NCBI GenBank assembly: GCA_963678235.1
Contig: OY782766.1
Coordinates: 4,712,001-4,776,000, forward strand
Direction of reading: 5' to 3'
DNA from: JABMQB01 sp963678235
GTDB lineage: Bacteria; Bacteroidota; Bacteroidia; Bacteroidales; Prolixibacteraceae
DNA: 64,000 nucleotides
Shown here: positions 42,456 to 51,952 of the stretch, one piece after another
Layout of the letters: each line of letters opens with the position of its first letter
Position numbering within the stretch: the first letter of the stretch is position 1
Program-made: the position numbers and the translations under genes
Notes under the pieces: model-generated
Seen by the model: only the letters and a program-made list of their open reading frames with translations
Database searches by the model: none
What the model was told of the DNA's origin: nothing

Positions 42456-45400
42456 ATGTTGCTAAGCCATAAAGGCTATATTTGCCAAAATTTTGAGCTC
42501 CCAAAACAAAATGTTTTGAAAAGAAGGGTGAAAGGGAGTAAATTAAATAAAAGACTCAACAATAGGGTATTATTGAAAGTATATTCGATTGCAATTATTT
42601 GTATTGGAATACTTTTAAGTTTATTTATACCTTATCACTTATATGCCGATAATAATTCTATTGAATCCTGGGGCGATACAATAACAGTTTCGGTTGAAAA
42701 TATTTGTACTGGATCACCTCCGGTAATTGAGTTGGAGGGGCTTGAGCCCGGCTTAAGATATTATATAACCTATGAAATTTATGGGGCTAATCCGAGTACT
42801 ACAAGTACGGTTTCTTTAACTGCTGTCGATTCAATTCAGTCCAGAATTCTTGGCAATGCCGTTGCTGATACAGCCGGGATAGATACACTTCATATAATCT
42901 CAATTAATGATTCGCTCACTATTATCAACGATACCCTAATTTACGAAGTCATTCAAAAACCGGTTATTTCAGCGCAGCCACAAAGCATTGAGATTTGTTC
43001 TTACGATCTTTTTTCTATGTCAGTTGAGTCCGATATTTCATACGATTACCAATGGGAAATTAAATTGCCGGGATATGTTAACTGGTTAAAAGTCAATGCT
43101 ACTATCCCTCAAATTCCAACTGTAATGTTTTCGGGTGAAAACACCATGCGACTAAATGTTGATGATCATGGTTCAGAAAATGTGCATGTTGATGAAAGTT
43201 GGTTTAGGGTTAAAGTGACGAATGGAATATGCACGACATATTCTGATAGTGCCCAAATGGTAGTCGATACCACCAAACCAATTCTGTTGGAATATCCGCG
43301 CGATACGGTTTTTACAATTGATGATAGTAGTTGTGAAATTGAATATGATTTTCTAAAGTATAAAGAGTTTACAAATCTTTATGATAAATGTGGAATTGAA
43401 AAGATTCTTTATTATAGAAATTACAAGGGAAAAGAAATAAAAGTCAATGTTGATTCTCCGTTCTTCAAAGTTGGAGTCACTGAAATAATTCTTTATATTA
43501 TAGATGTAAATGAGAACTTCCTTTCATACCCATTTACGGTGGAAGTTGTTGGTTCCGTTCCTACTATTGAATGCCCTCCAGTGGTTAATGCGTATGCCGA
43601 TTCAAGTTGTTTAGCAATTGCTAATTTCCCGGATACCATTGTAAATGTTGGTCCGTGTTTGCCATATTCCCTGGAAGATTTGGATTATATTACACCAGGA
43701 AATGTTTCGGGTGATTACTTCCCAGTGGGAACAACTACATTGGATCGGTATCTTTTACATGAAGACGATACTGTTGCATTTTGTAGCTTTGATGTTATCG
43801 TTCATGATAGCGTAGCACCAAAAATAGTATGCCCTCCTGATGATACCTTTAATATTGATCCGGGTAAATTGGTCGCAACTGTTGATTATGAAGAGCCATT
43901 TCTAAAAGATTGCTCCAAAAAGAAGCTTATTTTTCCGGATGATGATTTGTTGCCCGGGGAAGAATTCCCCTTAGGGAATACAACGATTGTGTGGGGCGCC
44001 GTAGATGTTCATGGTAATAAAAGTTTTTGTGACTTTACCATAACGGTTGTTGATGATGAACAACCGATTATAGATTGCCCATACAATATTAAAGTTCAAT
44101 TGAGTCCAGGGCAATGCGATACATCTTTGGTTTTTAAATTCCCTTCGGCAAGCGACAACGATAGCAGCAATACGGTTACAATTACCCATTCTCTCGATTC
44201 AACAATCGGGGGAAATAAGGCTTATGGGATTTTTCACCCTGGCGATTCAAGTATTATTTGGATAGCTACCGATGTCCATGGAAACAATAGTACATGCGTT
44301 CAAAATGTAAAGATTGTTCAATCTAATGTTGCCATCGACGATTTGTTTACTGCTTATAAAAATCAAAGTGCACAATTTCAGCCATTTCAAAACGATTTGT
44401 ATTGCTCCAGGTATTTAACTTTAAATCAAATTGAAATCATTACCGGTCCGAGTAATGGAACTTACTCAATTTTAAACGATCTGGACCTTATTTCCTACAC
44501 TCCTGATTTTGGTTTTGAAGGCAAAGATTCAATTCAATATGTATTGTGCGATACCAAAGGGGTTTGCGACACGGCATGGAGTTTTATCAACGTGGTTGTG
44601 GAATACATCCCTTTACAACTTAAATCCGATAGCTTATGGTCGGTCAACGGATCAGAGGTTCAGGTTAATATTCTAGAGAACGATCAATTTTCAAAAGATG
44701 GCGATTATCAATTGACACAACTAACTTCGCCTGATTTTTATTCGTTGACTCTCGATTCTCTTGGGAATTTATGGGGGCAACCAAACAATGGTTTTTATGG
44801 GTTGGATAGTTTTCAATATCAAATTTGCGATGTGTGGGGCGATTGTATGTCGGCAACCGTTTATTTGTTTAGCGAGCATGATACCGATGAAGACGGAATT
44901 GCTGATCCATTTGATGCGGATGCCGATAACGATGGAATTCCTGATATGGTGGAAAAAGGAATGGATACCGATATGGACGGTTTCACAGATAACCTTGATA
45001 TTGATGCCGATGGCGATGGAATTGTTGATTTTATTGAGGCTCAATTACAGGGGGAAATCAGGTATCCAATTGGGAGGGACGATAATTTAAATGGTTGGGA
45101 TGCTGCATTTGATTATATGGAAGGCGGTACCGAACTTAGTTATGTGGACACTGATAACGATTTGGTTTTTGATTTTCAGGATATTGATTCCGATGGCGAC
45201 AATGCACCCGATCTGGTTGAAGGAAATGATGGAAACTCGGATGGGATTTCGGATATTTCCCCATTTGGCGTAGATTCTGATGGCGATGGGCTTGATAATG
45301 CATTTGATACCGAAGAAGGATTTAGTTCGCCTGATAATATGGCTGGAACAAACGTATTGTTGCAGGATGCCGATTCTGATGGCGTAAGCGATTGGAGGGA

Positions 45401-45854
45401 CGACGATGACGATGATGATTCAATTCCTACGCTTGCTGAAGATGCAGATAACAGTGGTGTTCCGATGGATGACGATACCGATTTGGATGGTGTTCCCGAT
45501 TATCTGGATAATATTCAATATTGTGAAATAGTTGTTCCTGATGGTTTTTCTCCCAATGGGGATGGAATTGCAGACTTTTTCTATATTCGGTGTATCCATT
45601 TATATCCAAACGCTAAACTAATTGTTTATAACCGTTGGGGACAAAAAGTTTATGAGCTGGATCATTATGGTAATACTGATATTTGGGGACCACGAAAAGC
45701 ATTTTGGGATGGTTCAACCAATATGGGATTAACTGTCACAAGCGGTAAATTGTCACCTTCTACCTATATGTATATCCTGGATTTTGGCGATGGTTCGGAA
45801 ATCAGGAAAGGAACTATCTTTTTAAGTAGAAACGCTGATTCAATGAAGTTTTAA
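42456..45854 (+). CDS. Large T9SS type B sorted surface protein
   Basis: A 1132-residue exported protein. A basic N-terminus precedes a hydrophobic signal (about residues 43-63, ending YHLYADN); the true start could lie within the first 40 residues. Repeated beta domains follow: HYR-type modules with paired Cys (residues 370-630), then two Ig-like/cadherin-like modules, then Asp-rich thrombospondin type 3 calcium repeats (about 805-1035, many D-x-D-x-D-G). The last 90 residues are a gliding-motility-associated type B sorting domain (VVPDGFSPNGDGIADFF, YNRWGQKVYE). It is exported by type IX secretion. It overlaps the next gene by one base. Confidence 0.85.
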   Translation: MLLSHKGYICQNFELPKQNVLKRRVKGSKLNKRLNNRVLLKVYSIAIICIGILLSLFIPYHLYADNNSIESWGDTITVSVENICTGSPPVIELEGLEPGLRYYITYEIYGANPSTTSTVSLTAVDSIQSRILGNAVADTAGIDTLHIISINDSLTIINDTLIYEVIQKPVISAQPQSIEICSYDLFSMSVESDISYDYQWEIKLPGYVNWLKVNATIPQIPTVMFSGENTMRLNVDDHGSENVHVDESWFRVKVTNGICTTYSDSAQMVVDTTKPILLEYPRDTVFTIDDSSCEIEYDFLKYKEFTNLYDKCGIEKILYYRNYKGKEIKVNVDSPFFKVGVTEIILYIIDVNENFLSYPFTVEVVGSVPTIECPPVVNAYADSSCLAIANFPDTIVNVGPCLPYSLEDLDYITPGNVSGDYFPVGTTTLDRYLLHEDDTVAFCSFDVIVHDSVAPKIVCPPDDTFNIDPGKLVATVDYEEPFLKDCSKKKLIFPDDDLLPGEEFPLGNTTIVWGAVDVHGNKSFCDFTITVVDDEQPIIDCPYNIKVQLSPGQCDTSLVFKFPSASDNDSSNTVTITHSLDSTIGGNKAYGIFHPGDSSIIWIATDVHGNNSTCVQNVKIVQSNVAIDDLFTAYKNQSAQFQPFQNDLYCSRYLTLNQIEIITGPSNGTYSILNDLDLISYTPDFGFEGKDSIQYVLCDTKGVCDTAWSFINVVVEYIPLQLKSDSLWSVNGSEVQVNILENDQFSKDGDYQLTQLTSPDFYSLTLDSLGNLWGQPNNGFYGLDSFQYQICDVWGDCMSATVYLFSEHDTDEDGIADPFDADADNDGIPDMVEKGMDTDMDGFTDNLDIDADGDGIVDFIEAQLQGEIRYPIGRDDNLNGWDAAFDYMEGGTELSYVDTDNDLVFDFQDIDSDGDNAPDLVEGNDGNSDGISDISPFGVDSDGDGLDNAFDTEEGFSSPDNMAGTNVLLQDADSDGVSDWRDDDDDDDSIPTLAEDADNSGVPMDDDTDLDGVPDYLDNIQYCEIVVPDGFSPNGDGIADFFYIRCIHLYPNAKLIVYNRWGQKVYELDHYGNTDIWGPRKAFWDGSTNMGLTVTSGKLSPSTYMYILDFGDGSEIRKGTIFLSRNADSMKF

Positions 45855-46795
45855 TGGAAAGAAGGTTTAAACATATTTCCATCGTACTCTTGTTGGCAGC
45901 ACTTTTTTCATTTCAGGGTGTTGTGGCCCAGCAAGAGGTTATTTTCTCACAGGATATTTTTAGTTTTCAGACTATCAATCCTGCCTATGTTGGCGTATGG
46001 AATACAACAAATATTTCTGCGCTTGCCCGTAAGCAATGGATAGGTTTTGACGGTTCCCCATCAACGCAATCGCTTTTGGCAGAGTATTGTTTTGATAAGA
46101 AAAAAACGGCATTTGGCTTATCCATTTTAAACGATAAAATTGGGAAAGAGAAAACCTTTGGGATTTACGGAGATTATTCCCATCAGGTTGACCTTACCCG
46201 CGATGTTCATGTGCGTTTGGGCTTCAAGTTTGGATTTAGCACCTATTCCAATAACCTGAATTCTTATACGATTTACGATCCTAACCACGATGTTGATCCG
46301 GCATTTCAGGGGTCATTTGAGATGGTTTTTGTCCCAAATTTTGGAATTGGAGCTTTTCTTTATTCCGACGATTTTTATGCAGGGATATCTTTGCCAAAAG
46401 TATTGCAAAACGAGTTGTCGAATAATGGGAATAGTTTTGTATCCTATGCCCAGGTAAGGCATGTTTATATTCATGCCGGATATCTGTATCCAATAAGCTA
46501 CCATATAAAGTTTAAGCCTGCTATTAATACCGGGATTGTAATTGGGGCTCCAATCAATTTAGGTCTTTCCGCAAACCTATTGTTGGAAGATCAGGTCTCA
46601 TTGGGAATTATGTACAGACTTAAAGGATCGTTTGGCTTATCCGGACAATATATGGTGAGCAATAACCTGCATCTGGGTTATGCCGTTGATTTTTCCTCAT
46701 CTGACCTTGGGAGATATAACTACGGAACGCATGAGGTTATGGTAAGTTACACGATCGACGATAAAATCAGAAGAAAGAAAATACGCTATTATTAG
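45854..46795 (+). CDS. PorP/SprF-family type IX secretion membrane protein
   Basis: A 313-residue outer-membrane beta-barrel protein of the PorP/SprF family with a signal peptide (residues 1-25, ending in VVAQQ). Diagnostic segments are INPAYVGVWNTTNISALARKQW near the N-terminus and LNDKIGKEKTFGIYGDYSHQ. PorP/SprF proteins work with type IX secretion, and many are encoded right after a large type B substrate, whose anchoring they are thought to serve. Here the ATG overlaps the stop of that substrate gene (TAATG), so both are made together. Confidence 0.9.
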   Translation: MERRFKHISIVLLLAALFSFQGVVAQQEVIFSQDIFSFQTINPAYVGVWNTTNISALARKQWIGFDGSPSTQSLLAEYCFDKKKTAFGLSILNDKIGKEKTFGIYGDYSHQVDLTRDVHVRLGFKFGFSTYSNNLNSYTIYDPNHDVDPAFQGSFEMVFVPNFGIGAFLYSDDFYAGISLPKVLQNELSNNGNSFVSYAQVRHVYIHAGYLYPISYHIKFKPAINTGIVIGAPINLGLSANLLLEDQVSLGIMYRLKGSFGLSGQYMVSNNLHLGYAVDFSSSDLGRYNYGTHEVMVSYTIDDKIRRKKIRYY

Positions 46796-46876
46796 CATCG
46801 TTAAAACTTTTGTGATTCCTTCAATTCTTTGTGCTTTGTGTTTAATTTTACATATTTGCTAAAATTATCTACACCA

Positions 46877-49228
46877 ATGAAACTAAAACTTACTGCCTTT
46901 CTTATTCCCATCATATTTTTATTTTCGTGCAATAATCGACCTTCAAATCAAACATCATTGTCCGAATATTCCGGATCCGAGAGTTGCATCGAATGCCATG
47001 AGGGTTTTTATGAGCTTTGGTCTCCATCCCACCACGGAAAGGCAATGCAAGCTGTCAATGCAGGATTTCTGAAAGAGAATACATTTCCTTTGGAAGAAGA
47101 ATTTCAAATAGAAGGGAAAACCTATCGTATTTCTCAGGAAGATTCTGTTTTATATATGATGGAGAAAGGTGAAAATGAGCAAACCAGATACGAAATAGAA
47201 TGGGCTTTAGGAGGCAAAAATGTCTATTATTTTCTAACCCAATTAGAAAAAGGGAAATTGCAAACCATACCATTGGCATTTAATCTGAATACCAACGAAT
47301 GGTATAATAACCCGGAATCAGCAATGCGCCATTTCCCTGATGCACAAATGACCGATGAAGCCTTACCTTGGCGTGACCGGATGTACACTTTTAATACATC
47401 CTGTTATAGTTGCCATGTTAGTCAATTGTCCACCAATTTTAATTTGGAACAGGATTCTTACCAAACGACCTGGAGGGAAGCTGGTATAAATTGCGAAACC
47501 TGCCATGGACCAAGTGCAAAGCATATTGAACTATTTAAGGGCTGGAAAGAGGGGGATAAAATCCCGAAAGATGTGGGGCTTGTTGTGACTAAGAATTTTA
47601 CTGCAGAGCAGCATAATTCATCATGTGCACCCTGCCATGCCAAAATGCAGCCGATCACAGCTTCATTTATGCCCGGTGAAAAGTTTTACGATAATTATAA
47701 TTTAACCACCATTGAGAGCAATGATTTTTACCCGGATGGGAGGGATTTGGGTGAAAACTATACTATGACCGGATGGGGAATGAATAAATGTGCTGCAAAT
47801 AGTGAATTACACTGTATTAGATGCCATACGTCAAGTGGTAGGAACCGATTTGCAGGCGAATTGGCAAATAACGCGTGTTTACCGTGTCATGAATCCCGGG
47901 TGGAAGAAGTTGAAATTCATTCTCATCATAAGAAAGGCACGGAAGGAGCAATATGCGTAAGCTGTCATTTGCCTAAAACCGAGTTTGGGCACATGATACG
48001 AAGCGACCATTCATTTAGGCCTCCAATGCCAGCAGCATCGATGGAGTTTGGTTCTCCCAATGCATGCAATATTTGCCATGAAGATAAATCGCCTGAATGG
48101 GCTGCAAAAAAAGTTGAAGAATGGCACCCGGATAACAGTTATCGAAAAGAAACGATTCGTTGGGCAAACCTATTAAAGCAAGCCCGGGAAATGGACTGGA
48201 ATAATTTGGATGCTATACTTGCCCTGATTGAAAATAATCAGCACGACGAAATTGTAACTACTGCATTTATCCGAACGCTGTCGAACTGTACAAATGAAAA
48301 GAAATGGGCAACATTGATTAATGCCTATTCATCGGAATCACCACTGGTTAGGTCTGCAGCAATTTCCGGACTTCAGGGAAATTATACGGATGAAGCCAAG
48401 ACAATATTGCTAAAAGCTTGTGAAGATGAATACAGGCTTGTAAGGATTTCAGCAGCACTTCCATTAGCCGGATTTCCATTGGATCTATTTACACAAGATG
48501 AAAATGTATTAATCGGAAAGATTACAGAAGAATACAGGCAGTCTTTGGTTACAAGACCTGACGATTGGAGTTCCCATTACAATATGGGCATCTATCATCA
48601 AAACAGGGGAGAAACTGATAAAGCCCTTGCAAATTACGAAACATCAGCAAGACTCTATCCTGAGGCAATATTCCCTTTAATTAACAGTAGTTTGTTGTAC
48701 GCCTATATTGGTAATCAGCAGATGGCGGAAGAAAAGTTAAGAAAGGCTATAGAATTAGATCCCGATAACGAAGCGGCAAATTTAAACCTTGGATTGTTGC
48801 TGGCTGAAACCGGAAATATTAACGATGCAAAAGAAGCCCTCACTAAAGTAATTGAAGTTAACCCTTCACAAGCTGTTGCGGCGTATAATTTAAGTGTGAT
48901 TTGGGCAAAAACTTCTCTTGAAGAGGCAATAGAATATGCAAACATGGCTTCTCAGGCTATGCCCGAAAATCCAAAATATGCTTATACGCTTGCTTTCTAT
49001 CAGAATGAAATGAAAGATGCAGAAGGTGCAATAAATACCTTAAAACAACTTTTAAAACAACATCCGGACCATACAAATTCAATATTCTTTTTGGGACAGG
49101 TTTATAAGCAAACCGGAAATATTAAGAAAGCCAAAGAGCTTTACCAAAATGCCTTAAAAAGCGAGGCAATTTTACAAACGGATAAAATGAAGATTCAGCA
49201 GGCATTGGTGGCATTAAATATTAAATAG
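46877..49228 (+). CDS. Octaheme cytochrome c lipoprotein with TPR domain
   Basis: A 783-residue protein from the ATG at 46877, which gives a lipoprotein signal (LFSC, Cys 18); a longer upstream frame lacks one. Eight C-x-x-C-H haem-binding motifs lie in the N-terminal half: CIECH (37), then CYSCH, CETCH, CAPCH, CIRCH, CLPCH, CVSCH and CNICH. A HEAT-like helical section follows, then at least four tetratricopeptide repeats (about 575-775; AIELDPDNEAANLNLGLLLA). The likely site is the periplasm or cell surface, in electron transfer. No oxidoreductase partner gene is adjacent. Confidence 0.88.
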   Translation: MKLKLTAFLIPIIFLFSCNNRPSNQTSLSEYSGSESCIECHEGFYELWSPSHHGKAMQAVNAGFLKENTFPLEEEFQIEGKTYRISQEDSVLYMMEKGENEQTRYEIEWALGGKNVYYFLTQLEKGKLQTIPLAFNLNTNEWYNNPESAMRHFPDAQMTDEALPWRDRMYTFNTSCYSCHVSQLSTNFNLEQDSYQTTWREAGINCETCHGPSAKHIELFKGWKEGDKIPKDVGLVVTKNFTAEQHNSSCAPCHAKMQPITASFMPGEKFYDNYNLTTIESNDFYPDGRDLGENYTMTGWGMNKCAANSELHCIRCHTSSGRNRFAGELANNACLPCHESRVEEVEIHSHHKKGTEGAICVSCHLPKTEFGHMIRSDHSFRPPMPAASMEFGSPNACNICHEDKSPEWAAKKVEEWHPDNSYRKETIRWANLLKQAREMDWNNLDAILALIENNQHDEIVTTAFIRTLSNCTNEKKWATLINAYSSESPLVRSAAISGLQGNYTDEAKTILLKACEDEYRLVRISAALPLAGFPLDLFTQDENVLIGKITEEYRQSLVTRPDDWSSHYNMGIYHQNRGETDKALANYETSARLYPEAIFPLINSSLLYAYIGNQQMAEEKLRKAIELDPDNEAANLNLGLLLAETGNINDAKEALTKVIEVNPSQAVAAYNLSVIWAKTSLEEAIEYANMASQAMPENPKYAYTLAFYQNEMKDAEGAINTLKQLLKQHPDHTNSIFFLGQVYKQTGNIKKAKELYQNALKSEAILQTDKMKIQQALVALNIK

Positions 49229-49305
49229 GGTAATTAAATTGTTTTGAAAATTAAACCTTCTAACTTTACCATTGTTATCGTTTATCAATCCTAAAACAAG
49301 TATAA

Positions 49306-50079
49306 ATGTTAGTAGTTATATCTCCTGCCAAATCATTGGATTTTGAATCAAAACCTGTCATCACGGATTATTCTATACCGGATTTTACCGAAGAAGCAGA
49401 GGTTATAATAACCAAGCTTCGGAAAATGAAGCCGGCAAAAATTCAAAACCTAATGGGGATATCCCCTAAATTGGCACAATTAAATTACGATCGGTTTCAA
49501 AACTGGCAACTTCCATTTGGCCCCGATAATGCGAAACAAGCTGTGTTGGCTTTTACAGGCGATGTGTATCAGGGATTGGATGCAAAAACCTTATCGGAAG
49601 GACAGTTGAAATATACCCAAGATCATTTACGTATTTTATCGGGATTGTATGGTGTTCTAAGACCTTTGGATTTAATGCAGGCTTATCGCCTGGAAATGGG
49701 AACCAAATTACCGATTGCAAGGAAAAAAGATTTGTATGCCTTTTGGAAATTAAAAATAGCACCCAAAATAAATGAGGCTGTAAAAGAAAGTGGTACAAAT
49801 GTTTTGATCAATTTGGCTTCAAATGAATACTTTAAAAGCATTGATAAGAAGAAGCTTGATGCCGAAATAATTACCCCGGAATTTAAAGAAGGGAAAAATG
49901 GAACTTACAAAATGGTTTCTTTATTCGCGAAAAAGGCACGGGGATTAATGACCAGGTTTATTATTGAGAACAGAATTTCCGATTCCGAAGAATTAAAAGC
50001 TTTTTCTTCGGAGGGATATATGTTTAATGCATATTTATCTCAAAAAAACAAACTGGTTTTTACCCGAGACAGGGAGTAA
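49306..50079 (+). CDS. yaaA: Peroxide stress protein YaaA
   Basis: A 257-residue cytoplasmic YaaA (DUF328/UPF0246) protein. The hallmark VISPAKSLDFES opens the protein, followed by LMGISPKLAQLNYDRFQNW, AFTGDVYQGLDA, RILSGLYGVLRPLDLMQAYRLEMGTKL and NLASNEYFKSI. In E. coli YaaA limits free iron during peroxide stress and binds DNA; the same role here is inferred. The length is standard. It converges with the DUF3127 gene. Confidence 0.94.
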   Translation: MLVVISPAKSLDFESKPVITDYSIPDFTEEAEVIITKLRKMKPAKIQNLMGISPKLAQLNYDRFQNWQLPFGPDNAKQAVLAFTGDVYQGLDAKTLSEGQLKYTQDHLRILSGLYGVLRPLDLMQAYRLEMGTKLPIARKKDLYAFWKLKIAPKINEAVKESGTNVLINLASNEYFKSIDKKKLDAEIITPEFKEGKNGTYKMVSLFAKKARGLMTRFIIENRISDSEELKAFSSEGYMFNAYLSQKNKLVFTRDRE

Positions 50080-50109
50080 TTTCAAAATATTTTATATGAA
50101 TTTGTGTAC

Positions 50110-50478
50110 CTAAAATGGTAAATCATCCGGACCATCTGCTGGCTCTGGCGGAATGTCTTCAGCCCTAAATTCAGGTGGTGCTTCTTGTTGTGGGATGTCT
50201 TGTTGTACGGTGTCAATTTTCCACGCATTGATATTATGAAACCACCTGCCATTGTATTCCCTTGACTCCAGGTTAAAAGAAACTTCCACCTCGGCGCCAT
50301 TCGAAATACCGTTTAATAGGCTTGTTTTATCGCCAAACAAAGTAAAGCAAACCTTTTTTGGAAACTGTTCCTGAGTTTCAATTACAAATTCTTGTTTGCT
50401 CCATTCCTTCCCGGCCCTGCTTACCCCAGACTCCGGATTTAAAATACTAACGATATTTCCTTTAACACTTAAACTCAT
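50110..50478 (-). CDS. DUF3127 domain-containing protein
   Basis: A 122-residue protein with one small beta-barrel domain (residues 3-85; SLSVKGNIVSILNPESGVSR, NGAEVEVSFNLESREYNGRW) followed by a disordered tail rich in Pro, Glu and Asp ending in DDLPF. This matches DUF3127, a Bacteroidota family resembling OB-fold single-stranded DNA-binding proteins; the acidic tail ending in DDLPF is like SSB tails that recruit partners. A nucleic-acid role is inferred. It is separated from the FKBP genes by a strong terminator. Confidence 0.85.
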   Translation of the reverse strand: MSLSVKGNIVSILNPESGVSRAGKEWSKQEFVIETQEQFPKKVCFTLFGDKTSLLNGISNGAEVEVSFNLESREYNGRWFHNINAWKIDTVQQDIPQQEAPPEFRAEDIPPEPADGPDDLPF

Positions 50479-50491
50479 CCGATATTTCTTT

Positions 50492-50531
50492 AAAAAAGAG
50501 TTCCTATAAATACCTATAGGAACTCTTTTTT
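50492..50531. terminator. Intrinsic terminator after FKBP genes
   Basis: AAAAAAGAGTTCCTATA pairs perfectly with TATAGGAACTCTTTTTT around a six-base loop. The 17-bp stem includes A and T tracts. It ends the minus-strand FKBP transcript before the DUF3127 gene. Confidence 0.9.
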
Positions 50532-50565
50532 TTATTTTCTATAAAAGTAATAAAATATGCCTTTA

Positions 50566-51270
50566 TTACTCAACAATTTCCAATAATTCAACCTCAAAAA
50601 TAAGGGCCATGTATGGCTTGATAACGCCTGGTCTTGGATTGGCGCCATAAGCTAAATCCTGAGGAATATATAATTTATACTTTGAACCAACAGGCATTAA
50701 TTGTAATGCTTCTGTCCAACCAGCAATAACTTGTGTTACCCCGAATTGTGCAGGTTCACCTCTTTCAACAGAGCTGTCAAAAACAGTTCCGTCAATTAAA
50801 GTTCCGTGGTAGTGCACTTTAACAGTACTTTCGGCAGTAGGTATTGGTCCATCACCTTGTTTTAACACTTCGTATTGTAAGCCACTTTCGGTTGTGACAA
50901 CACCCTCACGAGCTTTGTTTTCTTCCAAGAAAGCATTTCCTTCTTCAAGGGCTTTTTGTCCCTCTGCTTCGTTTGCTTTTGTAAAGAATTTACGTACAAT
51001 TTCATTGGCAGCCATCGGATCCATTGATGTTGTATCGGTCAGGTATAACCTAAATACTTCAGCAAGAATTTCGAGATTAAGCTCTTCGTTTCCAGGGGCG
51101 TTGTTCAGTTGCTCCTTGTTTTGAGCCCCAATTAATACCCCCAGTGCATAACTTGTAGAGTCTCCCAGGGTTTCAAGTTTATTAACATTTACGGTGCCTT
51201 GTTGCTGACATCCGAAACCAAGTACAACAAGTGCTGCAATGGCGAAATAAAGAATAGATTTGATTTTCAT
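50566..51270 (-). CDS. FKBP-type peptidyl-prolyl isomerase, lipoprotein
   Basis: A 234-residue lipoprotein with a signal ending in GFGC (Cys 21). A helical dimerisation domain like FkpA/Mip (residues 25-125) is followed by an FKBP domain (130-234; VKVHYHGTLIDGTVFDSS, VIAGWTEALQLMPVGSKYKL, IPQDLAYG). It should speed proline isomerisation of proteins in the periplasm. It lies 13 bases after a paralogous cytoplasmic FKBP gene, an evident tandem duplication followed by change of location. Confidence 0.92.
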   Translation of the reverse strand: MKIKSILYFAIAALVVLGFGCQQQGTVNVNKLETLGDSTSYALGVLIGAQNKEQLNNAPGNEELNLEILAEVFRLYLTDTTSMDPMAANEIVRKFFTKANEAEGQKALEEGNAFLEENKAREGVVTTESGLQYEVLKQGDGPIPTAESTVKVHYHGTLIDGTVFDSSVERGEPAQFGVTQVIAGWTEALQLMPVGSKYKLYIPQDLAYGANPRPGVIKPYMALIFEVELLEIVE

Positions 51271-51283
51271 AATTGGATTTATT

Positions 51284-51895
51284 TTAAACGATTTCTAATA
51301 ACTCAACATCGAAAATAAGTGCTGCATTTGGTCCGATTGCACCACCAGCACCTCTTGGACCATAAGCTAACTCAGACGGAATAAAAAGTCTCCATTTTGA
51401 TCCAACCGACATTAATTGCAATGCTTCCACCCATCCCTGAATTACACCGTTGACCGGGAATACAGCGGGCTCTTTTCTTTCAACCGAACTGTCAAAAACG
51501 GTTCCGTCAATTAACGTTCCGTGGTAGTGGCATTTTACTTGATCAGTGCTGGTTGGAATTTCTCCATCACCTTCTTTTAATACGGAATACTGTAATCCAC
51601 TTGGAAGTTCAGTAACCCCTTCTTTACATTTGTTTTCGGCTAAAAATGCAAGTCCCGCTTCCAGGTTGGCATCGCCTTGCTGTGAAGCTGATTTTGCCAT
51701 AAATGCTTCCAGGATTTTGTTGGCTTCTTCCGGCATAATTTGTGGCATATTGCCTTGAAAAGTATCTTTTATCCCTTCAAATAAAGTATTTAAATCGATT
51801 TTTGTAACGCCTGAATTAATGAGGTTGCTTGTGATGCTCATCCCTAAAGAATAACTGAATCTTTCGAGGTCACCACTTAATTTTTTATCTGTCAT
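51284..51895 (-). CDS. FKBP-type peptidyl-prolyl isomerase, no signal peptide
   Basis: A 203-residue protein from the ATG at 51895 (MTDKKLSGDLERFSYSLG, the normal FKBP_N start); an ATG five codons upstream is less likely. It has the same two-domain plan as its neighbour: an N-terminal helical domain, then an FKBP domain with VKCHYHGTLIDGTVFDSS, VIQGWVEALQLMSVGSKWRL and ELAYGPRGAGGAIGPNAAL. It lacks any signal, so it probably acts in the cytoplasm. It is the upstream half of the FKBP pair. Confidence 0.9.
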   Translation of the reverse strand: MTDKKLSGDLERFSYSLGMSITSNLINSGVTKIDLNTLFEGIKDTFQGNMPQIMPEEANKILEAFMAKSASQQGDANLEAGLAFLAENKCKEGVTELPSGLQYSVLKEGDGEIPTSTDQVKCHYHGTLIDGTVFDSSVERKEPAVFPVNGVIQGWVEALQLMSVGSKWRLFIPSELAYGPRGAGGAIGPNAALIFDVELLEIV

Positions 51896-51952
51896 ATTCG
51901 CTATTTGCAATTGTGAACCGCGAAGATAAGTGATTTTTTTTATTTAATTAAA

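Noticed and set aside
45705..45716. CATTTTGGGA inside the T9SS type B gene
   Set aside because: It lies in coding sequence (Ala-Phe-Trp-Asp codons), so it is not counted as a regulatory site.
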